Source of the DNA: Burkholderiales bacterium
GTDB lineage: Bacteria; Pseudomonadota; Gammaproteobacteria; Burkholderiales; UBA11063
DNA: 64,000 nt
Direction of reading: 5' to 3'
Assembly (NCBI GenBank): GCA_019748155.1
Contig: JAIEPY010000022.1
Location: 1 to 64,000 of the forward strand
Position numbers and translations under genes: made by a program. Each line of letters begins with the position of its first letter. Position 1 is the stretch's first letter. Below the pieces are notes generated by a model. It did not search any database. It had not been told where the DNA came from and saw only the letters and a list, made by a program, of their open reading frames with translations. Of the stretch, positions 17,154-26,116 are shown piece after piece.

Positions 17154-18899
17154 ATGAATATTGCATTGCACGGTATTGGTCTTGGTGGTGGTATCGCAAT
17201 TGGTCAGGCTTTTATTTTAGATAAAGATCTTGAAGATGTTGCACAATTTACACTTGAAAATAGTGAAGTGGCAGCAGAGGTTTTACGCTTTGAAAATGCT
17301 TTAAGAACAACACGGAAAGAGTTGGAATATTTGCGTGGTAATATTCCTTACGATGCTCCTGCAGAATTGGGTGCGTTTTTATCACTTAATATTATGATGT
17401 TAAGTGATTCGCAAATTGCTCAAGCTCCTGTTGAATTAATTAAGCGCGAGTCTTGTAATGCTGAATGGGCGATTAAACTCCAAGCTGATTATCTTTCGCA
17501 TCAATTTGATGAAATGGAAGACGAATATCTCAAAGAGCGTAAAACTGATGTAGTGCAAGTACTGGAGCGGATTTTTAGAAATCTTGAAGGTAATAAATTT
17601 GACTGGGATGATGAAGGTAAGTTTGAACGTGGAATACTAGTTACGCGAGATCTTTCTCCAGCAGATTTAATTCATTTTAAAGATTCTAATTTTGCGGGGT
17701 TTATTACTGATTTTGGTAGTCGTACTTCGCATACTGCAATTGTTGGAAGAAATCTAGATATTCCAGCCGTAGTTGGAGTAGCAAATGCGCGCCAATTTGT
17801 ACGCGAAGATGAAATTATTATTGTTGACGGTATTCAAGGTGTGGTTATCATTAACCCGGATAAAATTGTACTTAGCGAATACAAACGGCGTAAAAAAGAA
17901 TGGCTGGAATCCCGACAAAAATTAAGAGCCATTCGTAAAGATGAAACCGTTACTAAGGATGGGGTTAAGGTAGAAATATTTGCTAATATCGAAGTTCCTG
18001 ATGATGTTGAAGATGTAAAGTATAATAACGCTGCCGGGATTGGACTATTTAGAAGCGAGTTTCTATTCTTTAGTCAGGATAATCATATTGCAAGTGAGGA
18101 AGAGCAGTTTGAGGCTTATTTAAAAGTCGTTAAAGTAATGAAAAAGCTTCCAATTACGATCCGTACTGCAGATTTGGGTGCTGATAAAAATCCATTGTGG
18201 AATTCGACTCATGGTGAAGCAGAAAATCCAGCTCTTGGATTAACTGGAATACGCTTGTCTTTGGCAGAGCAAGGTTTTTTCAGGACTCAGTTACGTGCAA
18301 TTCTACGTGCTTCACATTATGGTAAAATTCAAGTAATGTTTCCGATGATTTCATCGGCATGGGAATTAAAACAGGCTGTAAATCAATTAGAAATGGCAAA
18401 AGATGAACTGCGTGAAGAACAAATTCCATTTGATAATGATATAAAAGTTGGAAGCATGATTGAAATTCCGGCAGCCGCACTTTCACTCAAAGGTATTTTA
18501 AATTATGCAGATTTTATTTCAATTGGAACCAATGATTTGATTCAATATTTGCTAGCAATTGATCGTAATGATGAGTCCGTTAGTTATCTTTATGATCCTT
18601 TGCATCCAGCGGTTTTGCAGGTGATTAGCCATGTAATCAGAACTGCAAATAAGGAAAATATTCCTGTTTCTATTTGCGGTGAGATGGCAGGAAATGTTAA
18701 ATTAACGCGCTTACTCTTGGGGATGGGTTTGCGGAGATTTTCTATGTACTCGGCAAATATATTGAACGTTAAAAAAATTATTTTGAATTCAGATGTTGCA
18801 GATATTGCGGTCAAAGTTAGTAAAATTTTGCGAACTGGAAGCCGTGAGCGAATTTATGAACTAGTAGAACAGTTAAATGAAGATGTTGAATTATTTTAA
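17154..18899 (+). CDS. ptsI: PTS enzyme I (PEP-protein phosphotransferase)
   Basis: This 581-residue enzyme takes phosphate from PEP onto His193 (GSRTSHTAIVG) and passes it to HPr. The N-terminal swivel domain, the PEP-binding barrel with GLFRSEFLF, and the catalytic Cys in SICGEMAG near the C-terminus are all present. It is complete and the same length as free-standing enzyme I elsewhere. It is the second enzyme I in 5 kb, the first being fused in nagF, so cross-talk between the chains is possible. AAGG precedes ATG 17154. Confidence 0.95.
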   Translation: MNIALHGIGLGGGIAIGQAFILDKDLEDVAQFTLENSEVAAEVLRFENALRTTRKELEYLRGNIPYDAPAELGAFLSLNIMMLSDSQIAQAPVELIKRESCNAEWAIKLQADYLSHQFDEMEDEYLKERKTDVVQVLERIFRNLEGNKFDWDDEGKFERGILVTRDLSPADLIHFKDSNFAGFITDFGSRTSHTAIVGRNLDIPAVVGVANARQFVREDEIIIVDGIQGVVIINPDKIVLSEYKRRKKEWLESRQKLRAIRKDETVTKDGVKVEIFANIEVPDDVEDVKYNNAAGIGLFRSEFLFFSQDNHIASEEEQFEAYLKVVKVMKKLPITIRTADLGADKNPLWNSTHGEAENPALGLTGIRLSLAEQGFFRTQLRAILRASHYGKIQVMFPMISSAWELKQAVNQLEMAKDELREEQIPFDNDIKVGSMIEIPAAALSLKGILNYADFISIGTNDLIQYLLAIDRNDESVSYLYDPLHPAVLQVISHVIRTANKENIPVSICGEMAGNVKLTRLLLGMGLRRFSMYSANILNVKKIILNSDVADIAVKVSKILRTGSRERIYELVEQLNEDVELF

Positions 18900-18911
18900 A
18901 GATGAGGGATT

Positions 18912-20405
18912 ATGCGCTTAAAAACAATTAGTAAATTTGTACTTGGAGCTGTATGCGGCTCTTTCTTAACCATAAGTATTTATGCTACTGCTGATAGCGG
19001 TAACGATACTGCCATTGCTGCTGATTCTGCAGTTTCCAATAATATCCCAATTGATGAAGTTAATAATTTTGCCCGGGTTTATTCAATTACTAAAAATTAT
19101 TACGTGGAAAGTGTAAATGATAGTAAATTAATGAAGGGTGCTGTGACAGGAATGTTAAGTAATCTGGATCCTCATTCAGATTATTTGGACGCAGAAGATT
19201 TTAAACAGTTGTCAGAAATGACTAGTGGCTCATTTGCCGGGCTAGGGATTGAAGTTAGTCGCGATAAAGGTGACAGCGGAGTGAAGGTAGTAGCGCCGAT
19301 TTATGGAACACCAGCCTACACTGCCGGAATTAAAAGTGGTGATTTTATTGTACGAATAGATGGTACACCGGTTAATGGCATGAGCTTAGATGATGCGATC
19401 AAAAAAATGCGTGGCAAGACTGGAACCAAGGTTCGTATAAGTGTTGCACGGGCAAATGAGCTAAAACCAATCGAATTTACGATTACTCGTGCTAAAATTG
19501 AAATTCATAGTATTAAATCTGCTATGTTAGCGCCAGATTATGGCTATATTCGAGTTACTAATTTTCAGGCAGATACCAGTAATGAGTTAGCAAAAGCGCT
19601 AAATAAACTTGCTGCAGCAGATCCAACAATTAAAGGGCTGGTGTTAGATCTACGCGATGATCCGGGCGGGCTTTTGCAGTCTGCAGTTGGAGTATCTGGA
19701 GCTTTTTTACCGAAAGACAGTCTAATAGTTTATACCGATGGTCGCATTGCTAGCGCAAAACAAAAATATTATGCGAAACCTGATGATTATGATGTCGATG
19801 GAACACAGGAGAAAAGCTTAAACAGTATCCCGGAAAAATTTAAAACATTGCCGATTGTTGTACTAGTTAATCAAGGAACGGCATCAGCGTCTGAAATTGT
19901 TTCCGGTGCATTACAAGATTATAAGCGAGCTAAAATTGTTGGGGTTAAGACCTTTGGAAAAGGTTCTGTGCAAACAGTTATTCCATTATCAAAAGATACC
20001 GCAATTAAATTAACAACGGCACTATATTATACACCTAAAGGTCGTTCAATTCAGGCAGAAGGTATTTCTCCGGATATTATTATACAAAGTGAATATAGTG
20101 ATCTACTTGATAGTTGGGATGTTTCTGAAGCTAGTCTTGATAAACATTTAAGTCATCCTGATAATGCGATTAAAACTAAAAATGCTGAGTCAGTTCCGGT
20201 AATTCGTCCACCAAAACAAATTGCAACTAAAGCTGAATTAAAAGCTAAACTTGATACTAAGATGAAACAAGTGCCAAAAGTAGTTGACCAAACTCAAGCA
20301 CAGGTTGATTTAAAAGAAGACTTCCAGTTGCAATGGGCGCTCAATATTCTTGAGGGCAAGCCATTGCCTAGCGATAGCTTACCTAAAGCAACTAAAGCGA
20401 ATTAA
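18912..20405 (+). CDS. ctpA: C-terminal processing peptidase (S41)
   Basis: This 497-residue periplasmic serine protease has an N-terminal signal or anchor (about 8-27). A PDZ domain (about 108-185) binds C-terminal tails of substrates. The S41 core holds the Ser-Lys dyad Ser325 in GTASASE and Lys350 in FGKGS, 25 apart as in the family. The C-terminal extension is Lys/Ala-rich. It starts 12 nt after ptsI and so probably shares its transcript. In related bacteria the family trims cell-wall hydrolases and lipoproteins. Confidence 0.9.
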   Translation: MRLKTISKFVLGAVCGSFLTISIYATADSGNDTAIAADSAVSNNIPIDEVNNFARVYSITKNYYVESVNDSKLMKGAVTGMLSNLDPHSDYLDAEDFKQLSEMTSGSFAGLGIEVSRDKGDSGVKVVAPIYGTPAYTAGIKSGDFIVRIDGTPVNGMSLDDAIKKMRGKTGTKVRISVARANELKPIEFTITRAKIEIHSIKSAMLAPDYGYIRVTNFQADTSNELAKALNKLAAADPTIKGLVLDLRDDPGGLLQSAVGVSGAFLPKDSLIVYTDGRIASAKQKYYAKPDDYDVDGTQEKSLNSIPEKFKTLPIVVLVNQGTASASEIVSGALQDYKRAKIVGVKTFGKGSVQTVIPLSKDTAIKLTTALYYTPKGRSIQAEGISPDIIIQSEYSDLLDSWDVSEASLDKHLSHPDNAIKTKNAESVPVIRPPKQIATKAELKAKLDTKMKQVPKVVDQTQAQVDLKEDFQLQWALNILEGKPLPSDSLPKATKAN

Positions 20406-20410
20406 TAGTC

Positions 20411-20887
20411 GTGCGTAATCCTGCTGCGGTTTTACTTGGGTTGTTAAATAGTCATATTGTTCTAACCAAACGCTCGGCAGGGCTACGCAGCTTCTCACAG
20501 CATATTTGTTTACCAGGTGGAATGCAAGATTATTCTGATAAAACTATGGTAAATACGGCAATTCGCGAATTTAATGAAGAGCTTATTTTTAATGGTAATC
20601 TCGAAACCGTGGCGTGTATGTATCCAGAATGTAGTATTGTTTCACAGCAACAGGTGTACCCTGTGATTGCTCACTTAGATGGTGAAATTACTGGGGTTAA
20701 TCAAGATGAGGTTGATCGCTTAATTATGCTGCCACTGGAACAGTTAGAAGATAGTAATTTCTATATTCACCCGCATTACCCGGATATTAAACATCGCTTT
20801 TGTCTCGACTATGATAATGAACTAATCTGGGGTTTAACCGCCTATATTTTGTATAAATTTAAAGATATAAAGAGCTATATTAAATGA
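20411..20887 (+). CDS. Nudix hydrolase, CoA pyrophosphatase-like
   Basis: This 158-residue protein has the NudL-type pattern: [14 protein letters not shown], then LPGG, then a Nudix box ending AIREFNEEL. The first acidic position of the box is Asp rather than Glu. Family members cleave CoA or similar nucleotides at the pyrophosphate. The gene starts with GTG 20411, 5 nt after ctpA and without a clear ribosome site, implying translational coupling. It overlaps rpe by 4 nt (ATGA). Confidence 0.75.
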   Translation: MRNPAAVLLGLLNSHIVLTKRSAGLRSFSQHICLPGGMQDYSDKTMVNTAIREFNEELIFNGNLETVACMYPECSIVSQQQVYPVIAHLDGEITGVNQDEVDRLIMLPLEQLEDSNFYIHPHYPDIKHRFCLDYDNELIWGLTAYILYKFKDIKSYIK

Positions 20888-21555
20888 CTAAAGGAATTAT
20901 TGCGCCGAGTATTTTATCGGCAGATTTTGCCCGCCTTGGTGATGAAGTTAAAACTGTAATTGAAGCCGGGGCGGATTGGATTCACTTTGATGTGATGGAT
21001 AATCATTATGTTCCCAATCTAACTATTGGACCAATGGTTTGTAAAGCAATTAAACCATATTGTAGCAACGCATTAATTGATGTGCACTTGATGGTGAGTC
21101 CGGTTGATCGGATGATTGAAGAATTTGCCGCAGCTGGTGCGGATATTATTACTTTTCACCCCGAGGCGAGTTTACATATTGATAGAAGCTTAGCGCTAAT
21201 CAAAAGCTTTGGTTTAAAAGCTGGTCTGGTATTTAATCCAGCTACGCCATTAAGTTATTTAGAGTATGTGTGGGATAAAATTGACGTAGTCCTGCTAATG
21301 TCAGTTAATCCTGGTTTTGGTGGTCAAGCATTTATAGAAGAAATGTTAACTAAAGCTAAACAAGCCAAAAAACTAATTGACGCAGCAGGGCGCGACGTTA
21401 TTTTGGAAATTGATGGTGGGGTTAAAATCGAGAATATTGCCCAAATTGCTGCAGCTGGTGTTGATGCATTTGTAGCAGGTAGTGCGGTATTTAACACCCC
21501 TGATTATGCTAAAACTATAGCAGCACTTCGCGCTCAGTTAAATTTATGCAATTAA
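20884..21555 (+). CDS. rpe: Ribulose-phosphate 3-epimerase
   Basis: This 223-residue TIM-barrel enzyme interconverts ribulose-5-P and xylulose-5-P in the pentose phosphate pathway. Motifs [25 protein letters not shown], and [11 protein letters not shown] with the following acidic residues are intact metal and substrate sites. Start ATG 20884 overlaps the Nudix stop by 4 nt, and its end overlaps the next gene by 10 nt. With zwf on the other strand, both oxidative and non-oxidative arms of the pathway have a gene in this window. Confidence 0.96.
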   Translation: MTKGIIAPSILSADFARLGDEVKTVIEAGADWIHFDVMDNHYVPNLTIGPMVCKAIKPYCSNALIDVHLMVSPVDRMIEEFAAAGADIITFHPEASLHIDRSLALIKSFGLKAGLVFNPATPLSYLEYVWDKIDVVLLMSVNPGFGGQAFIEEMLTKAKQAKKLIDAAGRDVILEIDGGVKIENIAQIAAAGVDAFVAGSAVFNTPDYAKTIAALRAQLNLCN

Positions 21556-22193
21556 GCGGGCAAAGTCTTACTTTTCAGCATTTTCTGATTGGAATTTTTG
21601 CGGTTGCCAATAATTTTCCGGCATTAGGTGCGTTTTTGCAAATTTGCATTGGGCTTGAGCGTAAAGATCAATTGCGATTATGTAAAATTGCAACTTTTTC
21701 GTCTCTAGTGGTGATGCTGGTTGCATTGGTGCTGGGACGAGGATTGCTGGATTTTTTTGGGATTTCAATCGAAGCATTTAGGATTGCTGGTGGATTATTA
21801 CTTGGCGTTTCTGGTATGAATATGCTTAACTCCAAGCCTGATGATGAAGATCAGCCAGCTAAAGCTAACACTTATTCTAAAGTTATTTCATTAGCTGTGA
21901 TACCGATAGCAATCCCTTTGACTACTGGGGCAGGAACATTTTCGACTATCATTATTTTTGCTGATGAGGTAGGGTATAACTGGCTTGAGTTTGGTTTATT
22001 AGTTGCAGCAATTTTGGTTATTACCGCAGCTATTTATTTTATTTTTAAGTATTCAATGAAGCTTTTGGATGTTTTAGGGCATACCGGAATGAATGTACTT
22101 ATTAAAGTAGTTGGACTATTTACCTTAGCTTTAGGTACTCAGTTTATTCTAATGGGGATTTCTGCAGCTTTCCCTGCTTTGGGAATAAAGTAA
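21546..22193 (+). CDS. MarC/UPF0056 family membrane protein
   Basis: This 215-residue inner-membrane protein has six hydrophobic segments. It shows the family's signature run [15 protein letters not shown] after a short hydrophilic loop (residues about 97-110). Despite the name, MarC has no proven drug-resistance role and its substrate is unknown. It overlaps the end of rpe by 10 nt, closing a run of same-strand genes that began at nagF. The ribD leader starts within about 20-40 nt of its stop. Confidence 0.85.
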   Translation: MQLSGQSLTFQHFLIGIFAVANNFPALGAFLQICIGLERKDQLRLCKIATFSSLVVMLVALVLGRGLLDFFGISIEAFRIAGGLLLGVSGMNMLNSKPDDEDQPAKANTYSKVISLAVIPIAIPLTTGAGTFSTIIIFADEVGYNWLEFGLLVAAILVITAAIYFIFKYSMKLLDVLGHTGMNVLIKVVGLFTLALGTQFILMGISAAFPALGIK

Positions 22194-22213
22194 ATCTTAC
22201 TAATTAACTATGT

Positions 22214-22219
22214 TATAAT
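22214..22219 (+). promoter_or_regulatory. Putative -10 box for the riboflavin operon
   Basis: A perfect TATAAT lies about 11 nt upstream of the first riboswitch helix. A matching -35 is weak. The placement fits a transcription start just before the aptamer. Confidence 0.45.
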
Positions 22220-22229
22220 AATGTTGTAA

Positions 22230-22378
22230 GTCTTTCGGGGCGGGGCGTAATTCCCCACCGGCGGTGATGAGGTAGTGATACTTCTTAGTCCGTGACCCGT
22301 AGCAATATTCTGATATTGCTTACGGTGGATCTGGTGTGAATCCAGAGCCGACAGTTATAGTCTGGATGGGAGAAAGAT
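22230..22378 (+). ncRNA. FMN riboswitch (RFN element)
   Basis: The leader of ribD holds the conserved RFN core: TTCGGGGCGGGG near 22234, CCCCACCGGCGGT near 22253, GTCCGTGACCCG near 22309, GGATCTGGTGTGAATCC near 22326 and GCCGACAGT near 22348. Helix P1 is TCTTTC (22231-22236) with GAAAGA (22372-22377). Binding of FMN is expected to reduce synthesis of the rib genes. A downstream word, TTCTCCC (22484-22490), can pair with GGGAGAA (22368-22374), which includes part of P1; this is a plausible switching helix. The rest of 22379-22591 is AT-rich leader with no clear terminator. Confidence 0.96.
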
Positions 22379-22591
22379 AAGTGTATTTCAATGCTTTTAT
22401 TGTATTGGAATTAGTTTTATACTAATGTCTATATCAATATTTGTATATTTTATCAATTCTTCTCTGTGATTAGATTGATAACCTTCTCCCTCTCCTCCCC
22501 AATATGTAAACAATAATATAAATATAGTTAAAGTAGTTATTTATAGGCTTTTAACGATGTTTAAACTTTGATTAATCTGGGCAATTTATTA

Positions 22592-23686
22592 ATGTCAAAC
22601 CATACTTATTATATGCAGCAAGTTTTGCAATTAGCGCGCATGACTCCACGGCAAACTTTACCAAATCCTCAAGTTGCCGCTATTGTGGTTAAGGATCAGC
22701 AAATAATTGGGGTTGGTACACATCTATTTGCTGGCGGACCGCACGCTGAAATATATGCACTTAATCAAGCTGGTGATAAGGCTGCTGGTGCTACTTTGTA
22801 CGTTAATTTGGAACCTTGTGCTCACTTCGGGCGCACACCTCCGTGTGTTGAAGCGGTGGTTAAGGCTAAGGTTGCTAAGGTTTATGTGGCAAATTTAGAC
22901 CCCAATCCTTTAGTTTCTGGTAAAGGGGTTGGGGCATTGCGTGCGGCTGGAATAGATGTTGAAACAGGGCTCTGTGAGTCGGAAGCAGTTGAAATAAATC
23001 GTGTTTTTTTTCATAATGTGCATAAGCAAATGCCGTTTGTTACTTTAAAAGCAGGAATGAGTTTAGATGGTAGAATTGCAACTAAACAAAATCACAGCCA
23101 ATGGATTACTGGTGCTGAATCGCGTACAGATGCACATCACTATCGGGTAAATCATCAAGCTATTTTAGTCGGTGTAAATACGGTAATTACAGATAATCCA
23201 AGTTTAACGCCGCATATGCTTACTAATCCTGAAGCTTTGCCCATTCGTATTGTTTTGGACCATAATTTACGTACCCCACTTGATGCAAAACTTATAAATG
23301 ATGGTGCAGCACCAACTTGGATTGTAACTTCTAATCCTGATGCTACGCTTCATCAGCAATATGCTGTGCGCGGAGTGAAAATTTTGCAAGTTACAGAGTT
23401 AGCTATAAAAACCGTATTAACTACACTATATCAAAATGGAGTCTGTTCCTTGCTAGTTGAAGGTGGAGAGCAAATTTATTCAAGCTTTATTGATTCGGGC
23501 TACGTTGATCAATTAGTTTGTTATTATAGCCCACAGCTAATTGGATCGACTCAAGCAAAGCATTTATTTGCCGGAACTGGTTTTGCAGATTTACAGAGCA
23601 ATATGAAATTTAATATTAGTGAAGTGAAACAGCTTGGTAATGATGTAAAAATAGTTTGTGTTCGTGAGCATAAGGACGGTGTGTAA
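22592..23686 (+). CDS. ribD: Bifunctional riboflavin deaminase/reductase
   Basis: This 364-residue protein carries out the second and third riboflavin steps. The N-terminal zinc deaminase domain has HAE in GGPHAEIYAL and PCAHFGRTPPC. The C-terminal reductase domain begins near residue 145 at FVTLKAGMSLDGRIA and includes LLVEGGEQIYSSF. I chose ATG 22592 (MSNHTYYM) because longer TTG starts upstream have no support. Its own ribosome site is weak, consistent with riboswitch control. The stop overlaps the ribE start (TAATG). Confidence 0.95.
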   Translation: MSNHTYYMQQVLQLARMTPRQTLPNPQVAAIVVKDQQIIGVGTHLFAGGPHAEIYALNQAGDKAAGATLYVNLEPCAHFGRTPPCVEAVVKAKVAKVYVANLDPNPLVSGKGVGALRAAGIDVETGLCESEAVEINRVFFHNVHKQMPFVTLKAGMSLDGRIATKQNHSQWITGAESRTDAHHYRVNHQAILVGVNTVITDNPSLTPHMLTNPEALPIRIVLDHNLRTPLDAKLINDGAAPTWIVTSNPDATLHQQYAVRGVKILQVTELAIKTVLTTLYQNGVCSLLVEGGEQIYSSFIDSGYVDQLVCYYSPQLIGSTQAKHLFAGTGFADLQSNMKFNISEVKQLGNDVKIVCVREHKDGV

Positions 23687-24327
23687 TGTTTACTGGAATT
23701 ATTGAAGAAATTGGTAGTATTGCCCAAATTAAGCGTGGTGGTAAAACCTTGGAATTAGTAATCAACGCCAAATTAATCATGAATGATATCAAACTTGGTG
23801 ATAGCATCGCGGTAAATGGTGTTTGTTTAACCGTTACTCATCATACTAAAACTAATTTTAGTGTTGATGTAATGCCTGTGACATTTAATGCTACTAATTT
23901 GGCTGAGCTAAGTAATGGCTCTATGGTTAATCTTGAACGTGCCATGGCTGCCAATGGTCGCTTTGGTGGTCATGTAGTCAGCGGGCATATTGATGGAGTT
24001 GGTGAAATCATTGCTTGTAATCGTCTGGAAAACGCAATAGTTTATAAGATAAGCTTAGCGCCAGATCTTGCTAATTTATGTGTCGCTAAGGGATCAATTG
24101 CTTTAGATGGAACAAGCCTAACTTTAGTTGAGGTTGGTGAAAATTATCTAAGTGTGGCATTGATTCCGCATACCCAAAAAATGTCATTGCTAGGGCGTAA
24201 ACAGATTGGTGATAGTGTTAATATCGAATGCGATATTTTAGTGAAACAAATGCAAAAGATGTATGCCAAGGCAGAAAAAAACTCCAAAATTACTAGTGGT
24301 TTTTTACTTGAGCATGGTTTTTTATAG
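23686..24327 (+). CDS. ribE: Riboflavin synthase alpha chain
   Basis: This 213-residue trimeric enzyme dismutates two lumazines to riboflavin. The start MFTGIIEEIGSI and the two repeated lumazine-binding halves are typical: GDSIAVNGVCLTV at about 44-56 in the first and GSIALDGTSLTLVEV at about 138-152 in the second. The start codon overlaps the ribD stop by 1 nt, so the two are translationally coupled. Length is normal. Confidence 0.95.
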   Translation: MFTGIIEEIGSIAQIKRGGKTLELVINAKLIMNDIKLGDSIAVNGVCLTVTHHTKTNFSVDVMPVTFNATNLAELSNGSMVNLERAMAANGRFGGHVVSGHIDGVGEIIACNRLENAIVYKISLAPDLANLCVAKGSIALDGTSLTLVEVGENYLSVALIPHTQKMSLLGRKQIGDSVNIECDILVKQMQKMYAKAEKNSKITSGFLLEHGFL

Positions 24328-24336
24328 GATTAATAA

Positions 24337-25521
24337 ATGTTTAATACAATTGATGAAGCGCTAGAGGATTTACGAGCAGGTAAACTTATTTTAGTCTGCG
24401 ATGATGAAGATCGCGAGAATGAGGGTGATTTAGTCGGATTAGCTGATAAAATTACTCCCCAATCACTTAATTTTATGATAAATCATGGCAAAGGGTTGGT
24501 GTGTTGCCCTCTAAATCAAGAGTACGCTGCTAGATTGGGCTTAAAACCTATGGTCCATGATAATCAGGATAATCACCAGACGGCGTTTACTCAGAGTGTC
24601 GACTATATAAGCAGTACCACAGGGATCAGTGCAGCAGAACGCGCTCTTACGCTAAATAAATTAGCTAATCCAGCAAGTAAACGTACTGATTTTCGCGAAC
24701 CTGGGCATATCTTTCCACTAATTGCCAAAAATGGTGGGGTCTTGGAGCGTGCAGGACATACTGAAGCTGCGGTTGATTTAGCTAGATTGGCTGGTGCTAA
24801 TCCGGTTGGGGTGATTTGTGAGATGATTAATGTCGATGGAACGATGTCACGTTTACCAGAATTGGTTCAATTTGCACGTGATTATGACTTAAAATTAATT
24901 CATATTCAGGCATTAATTACTTATCGGAAACGGAATGAGAAATTAATTCAGCGTGAGGCAGTAACAAAATTACCAAGCAAATTTGGAATGTTTGAAATGT
25001 ATGGTTTTCGCTCTTTAATTGATAATCAGGAAGCAGTTGCTTTGGTAAAGGGGGCATTAAGTGCAGCGAGTCAACCATTAGTGCGGATACATTCAGAGTG
25101 CCTGACAGGAGATGGTTTTGCTTCTTTACGTTGTGACTGTGGTGAGCAATTAGCCGCGAGCCTTACGCGAATTGAGCAAGAAGGGGGTATTTTAATTTAT
25201 CTACGCCAGGAAGGGCGTGGAATTGGGCTGCTTAATAAGCTAAAAGCTTATGCTTTGCAAGATCAGGGAATGGATACAGTTGAAGCAAATTTGCATCTTG
25301 GTTTTGCCGATGATTTGCGTGATTATTACCTAGCAGCACAGATTTTACGAGATTTGGGAATTACAAAAATTCGCTTACTCAGTAATAATCCGCGTAAACT
25401 AAATGCATTAGGTAGTTACGGAGTTGAAATTGTTGAACGACAAGAGTTAATTATAGCCGCAAATGCACTAAATAAAGATTATTTGGATACGAAAGTTACT
25501 AAACTAGGACATTTATTATAA
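24337..25521 (+). CDS. ribBA: DHBP synthase / GTP cyclohydrolase II
   Basis: This 394-residue fusion supplies both riboflavin precursors. The N-terminal half (about 1-200) makes dihydroxybutanone phosphate, with [12 protein letters not shown] and [13 protein letters not shown]. The C-terminal half is GTP cyclohydrolase II. It keeps the zinc ligands as [14 protein letters not shown] (Cys-x10-Cys-x-Cys) and the catalytic GRGIGLLNK, so both halves look active, which is not always true of betaproteobacterial RibBA. It begins 9 nt after ribE. Confidence 0.94.
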   Translation: MFNTIDEALEDLRAGKLILVCDDEDRENEGDLVGLADKITPQSLNFMINHGKGLVCCPLNQEYAARLGLKPMVHDNQDNHQTAFTQSVDYISSTTGISAAERALTLNKLANPASKRTDFREPGHIFPLIAKNGGVLERAGHTEAAVDLARLAGANPVGVICEMINVDGTMSRLPELVQFARDYDLKLIHIQALITYRKRNEKLIQREAVTKLPSKFGMFEMYGFRSLIDNQEAVALVKGALSAASQPLVRIHSECLTGDGFASLRCDCGEQLAASLTRIEQEGGILIYLRQEGRGIGLLNKLKAYALQDQGMDTVEANLHLGFADDLRDYYLAAQILRDLGITKIRLLSNNPRKLNALGSYGVEIVERQELIIAANALNKDYLDTKVTKLGHLL

Positions 25522-25534
25522 AAGGAAATAAATC

Positions 25535-25993
25535 ATGGTCTTTGAAGGAAATTTAATTGTTAGTAGCGGTAAATACGCGATTGTTGTTAGTCGGTTTAAT
25601 GAGTTTATTACCAGTAAATTGCTTGGAGCTGCTGTGGATGGTTTGACTCGTCATGGGGTTGCAGAAAGTGATATTGATACGGCTTGGGTTCCCGGGGCGT
25701 TTGAGATTCCTTTAATTGCACAAAAATTAGCAGCAAGTAAAAAATACGATGCAATTATTACGCTTGGTGCGGTAATTCGCGGCTCAACTTCACATTATGA
25801 TTACGTGTGTAATGAAGTAGCTAAAGGCGTAGCTAAAGTTCAGCTAGATAGCGGTGTTCCGGTAATCTTTGGTATCGTTACCACTGAAAATATCGAACAA
25901 GCTATCGAGCGTGCTGGTACTAAAGCCGGAAATAAAGGTTACGATGCCGCAGTTAGTGCGATTGAAATGGCTAATTTACTTAAAGGTATTTAG
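25535..25993 (+). CDS. ribH: 6,7-dimethyl-8-ribityllumazine synthase
   Basis: This 152-residue enzyme condenses the RibA/D and RibB products into lumazine, the substrate of RibE. SRFNEFIT near residue 18, WVPGAFEIP near 50 and the catalytic His in STSHYDYV (about residue 87) are present. AAAGGAAA precedes ATG 25535. It is the last gene of the rib cluster; a hairpin at 26057-26080 follows. Confidence 0.95.
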   Translation: MVFEGNLIVSSGKYAIVVSRFNEFITSKLLGAAVDGLTRHGVAESDIDTAWVPGAFEIPLIAQKLAASKKYDAIITLGAVIRGSTSHYDYVCNEVAKGVAKVQLDSGVPVIFGIVTTENIEQAIERAGTKAGNKGYDAAVSAIEMANLLKGI

Positions 25994-26056
25994 TTCTTAG
26001 TATATTTTGCCGCTTTGTTTTGATTGTATGATAAAATCGTTTAGTCATTGTACTAT

Positions 26057-26080
26057 GAATGGTTTGCGGGCAAACCATTC
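26057..26080. terminator. 10-bp hairpin after ribH
   Basis: GAATGGTTTG (26057-26066) and CAAACCATTC (26071-26080) form a perfect stem with a CGGG loop. No T run follows, so it could terminate ribH transcription only weakly or shape the leader of the next gene. Confidence 0.45.
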
Positions 26081-26116
26081 CGATTAAATAATTATTTATT
26101 GTGGTTGTATAATTTA

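Noticed and set aside
26048..26116. Longer N-terminus for the L,D-transpeptidase
   Set aside because: It would cross the hairpin at 26057-26080 and place a non-signal-like stretch before a normal signal peptide starting at 26117.
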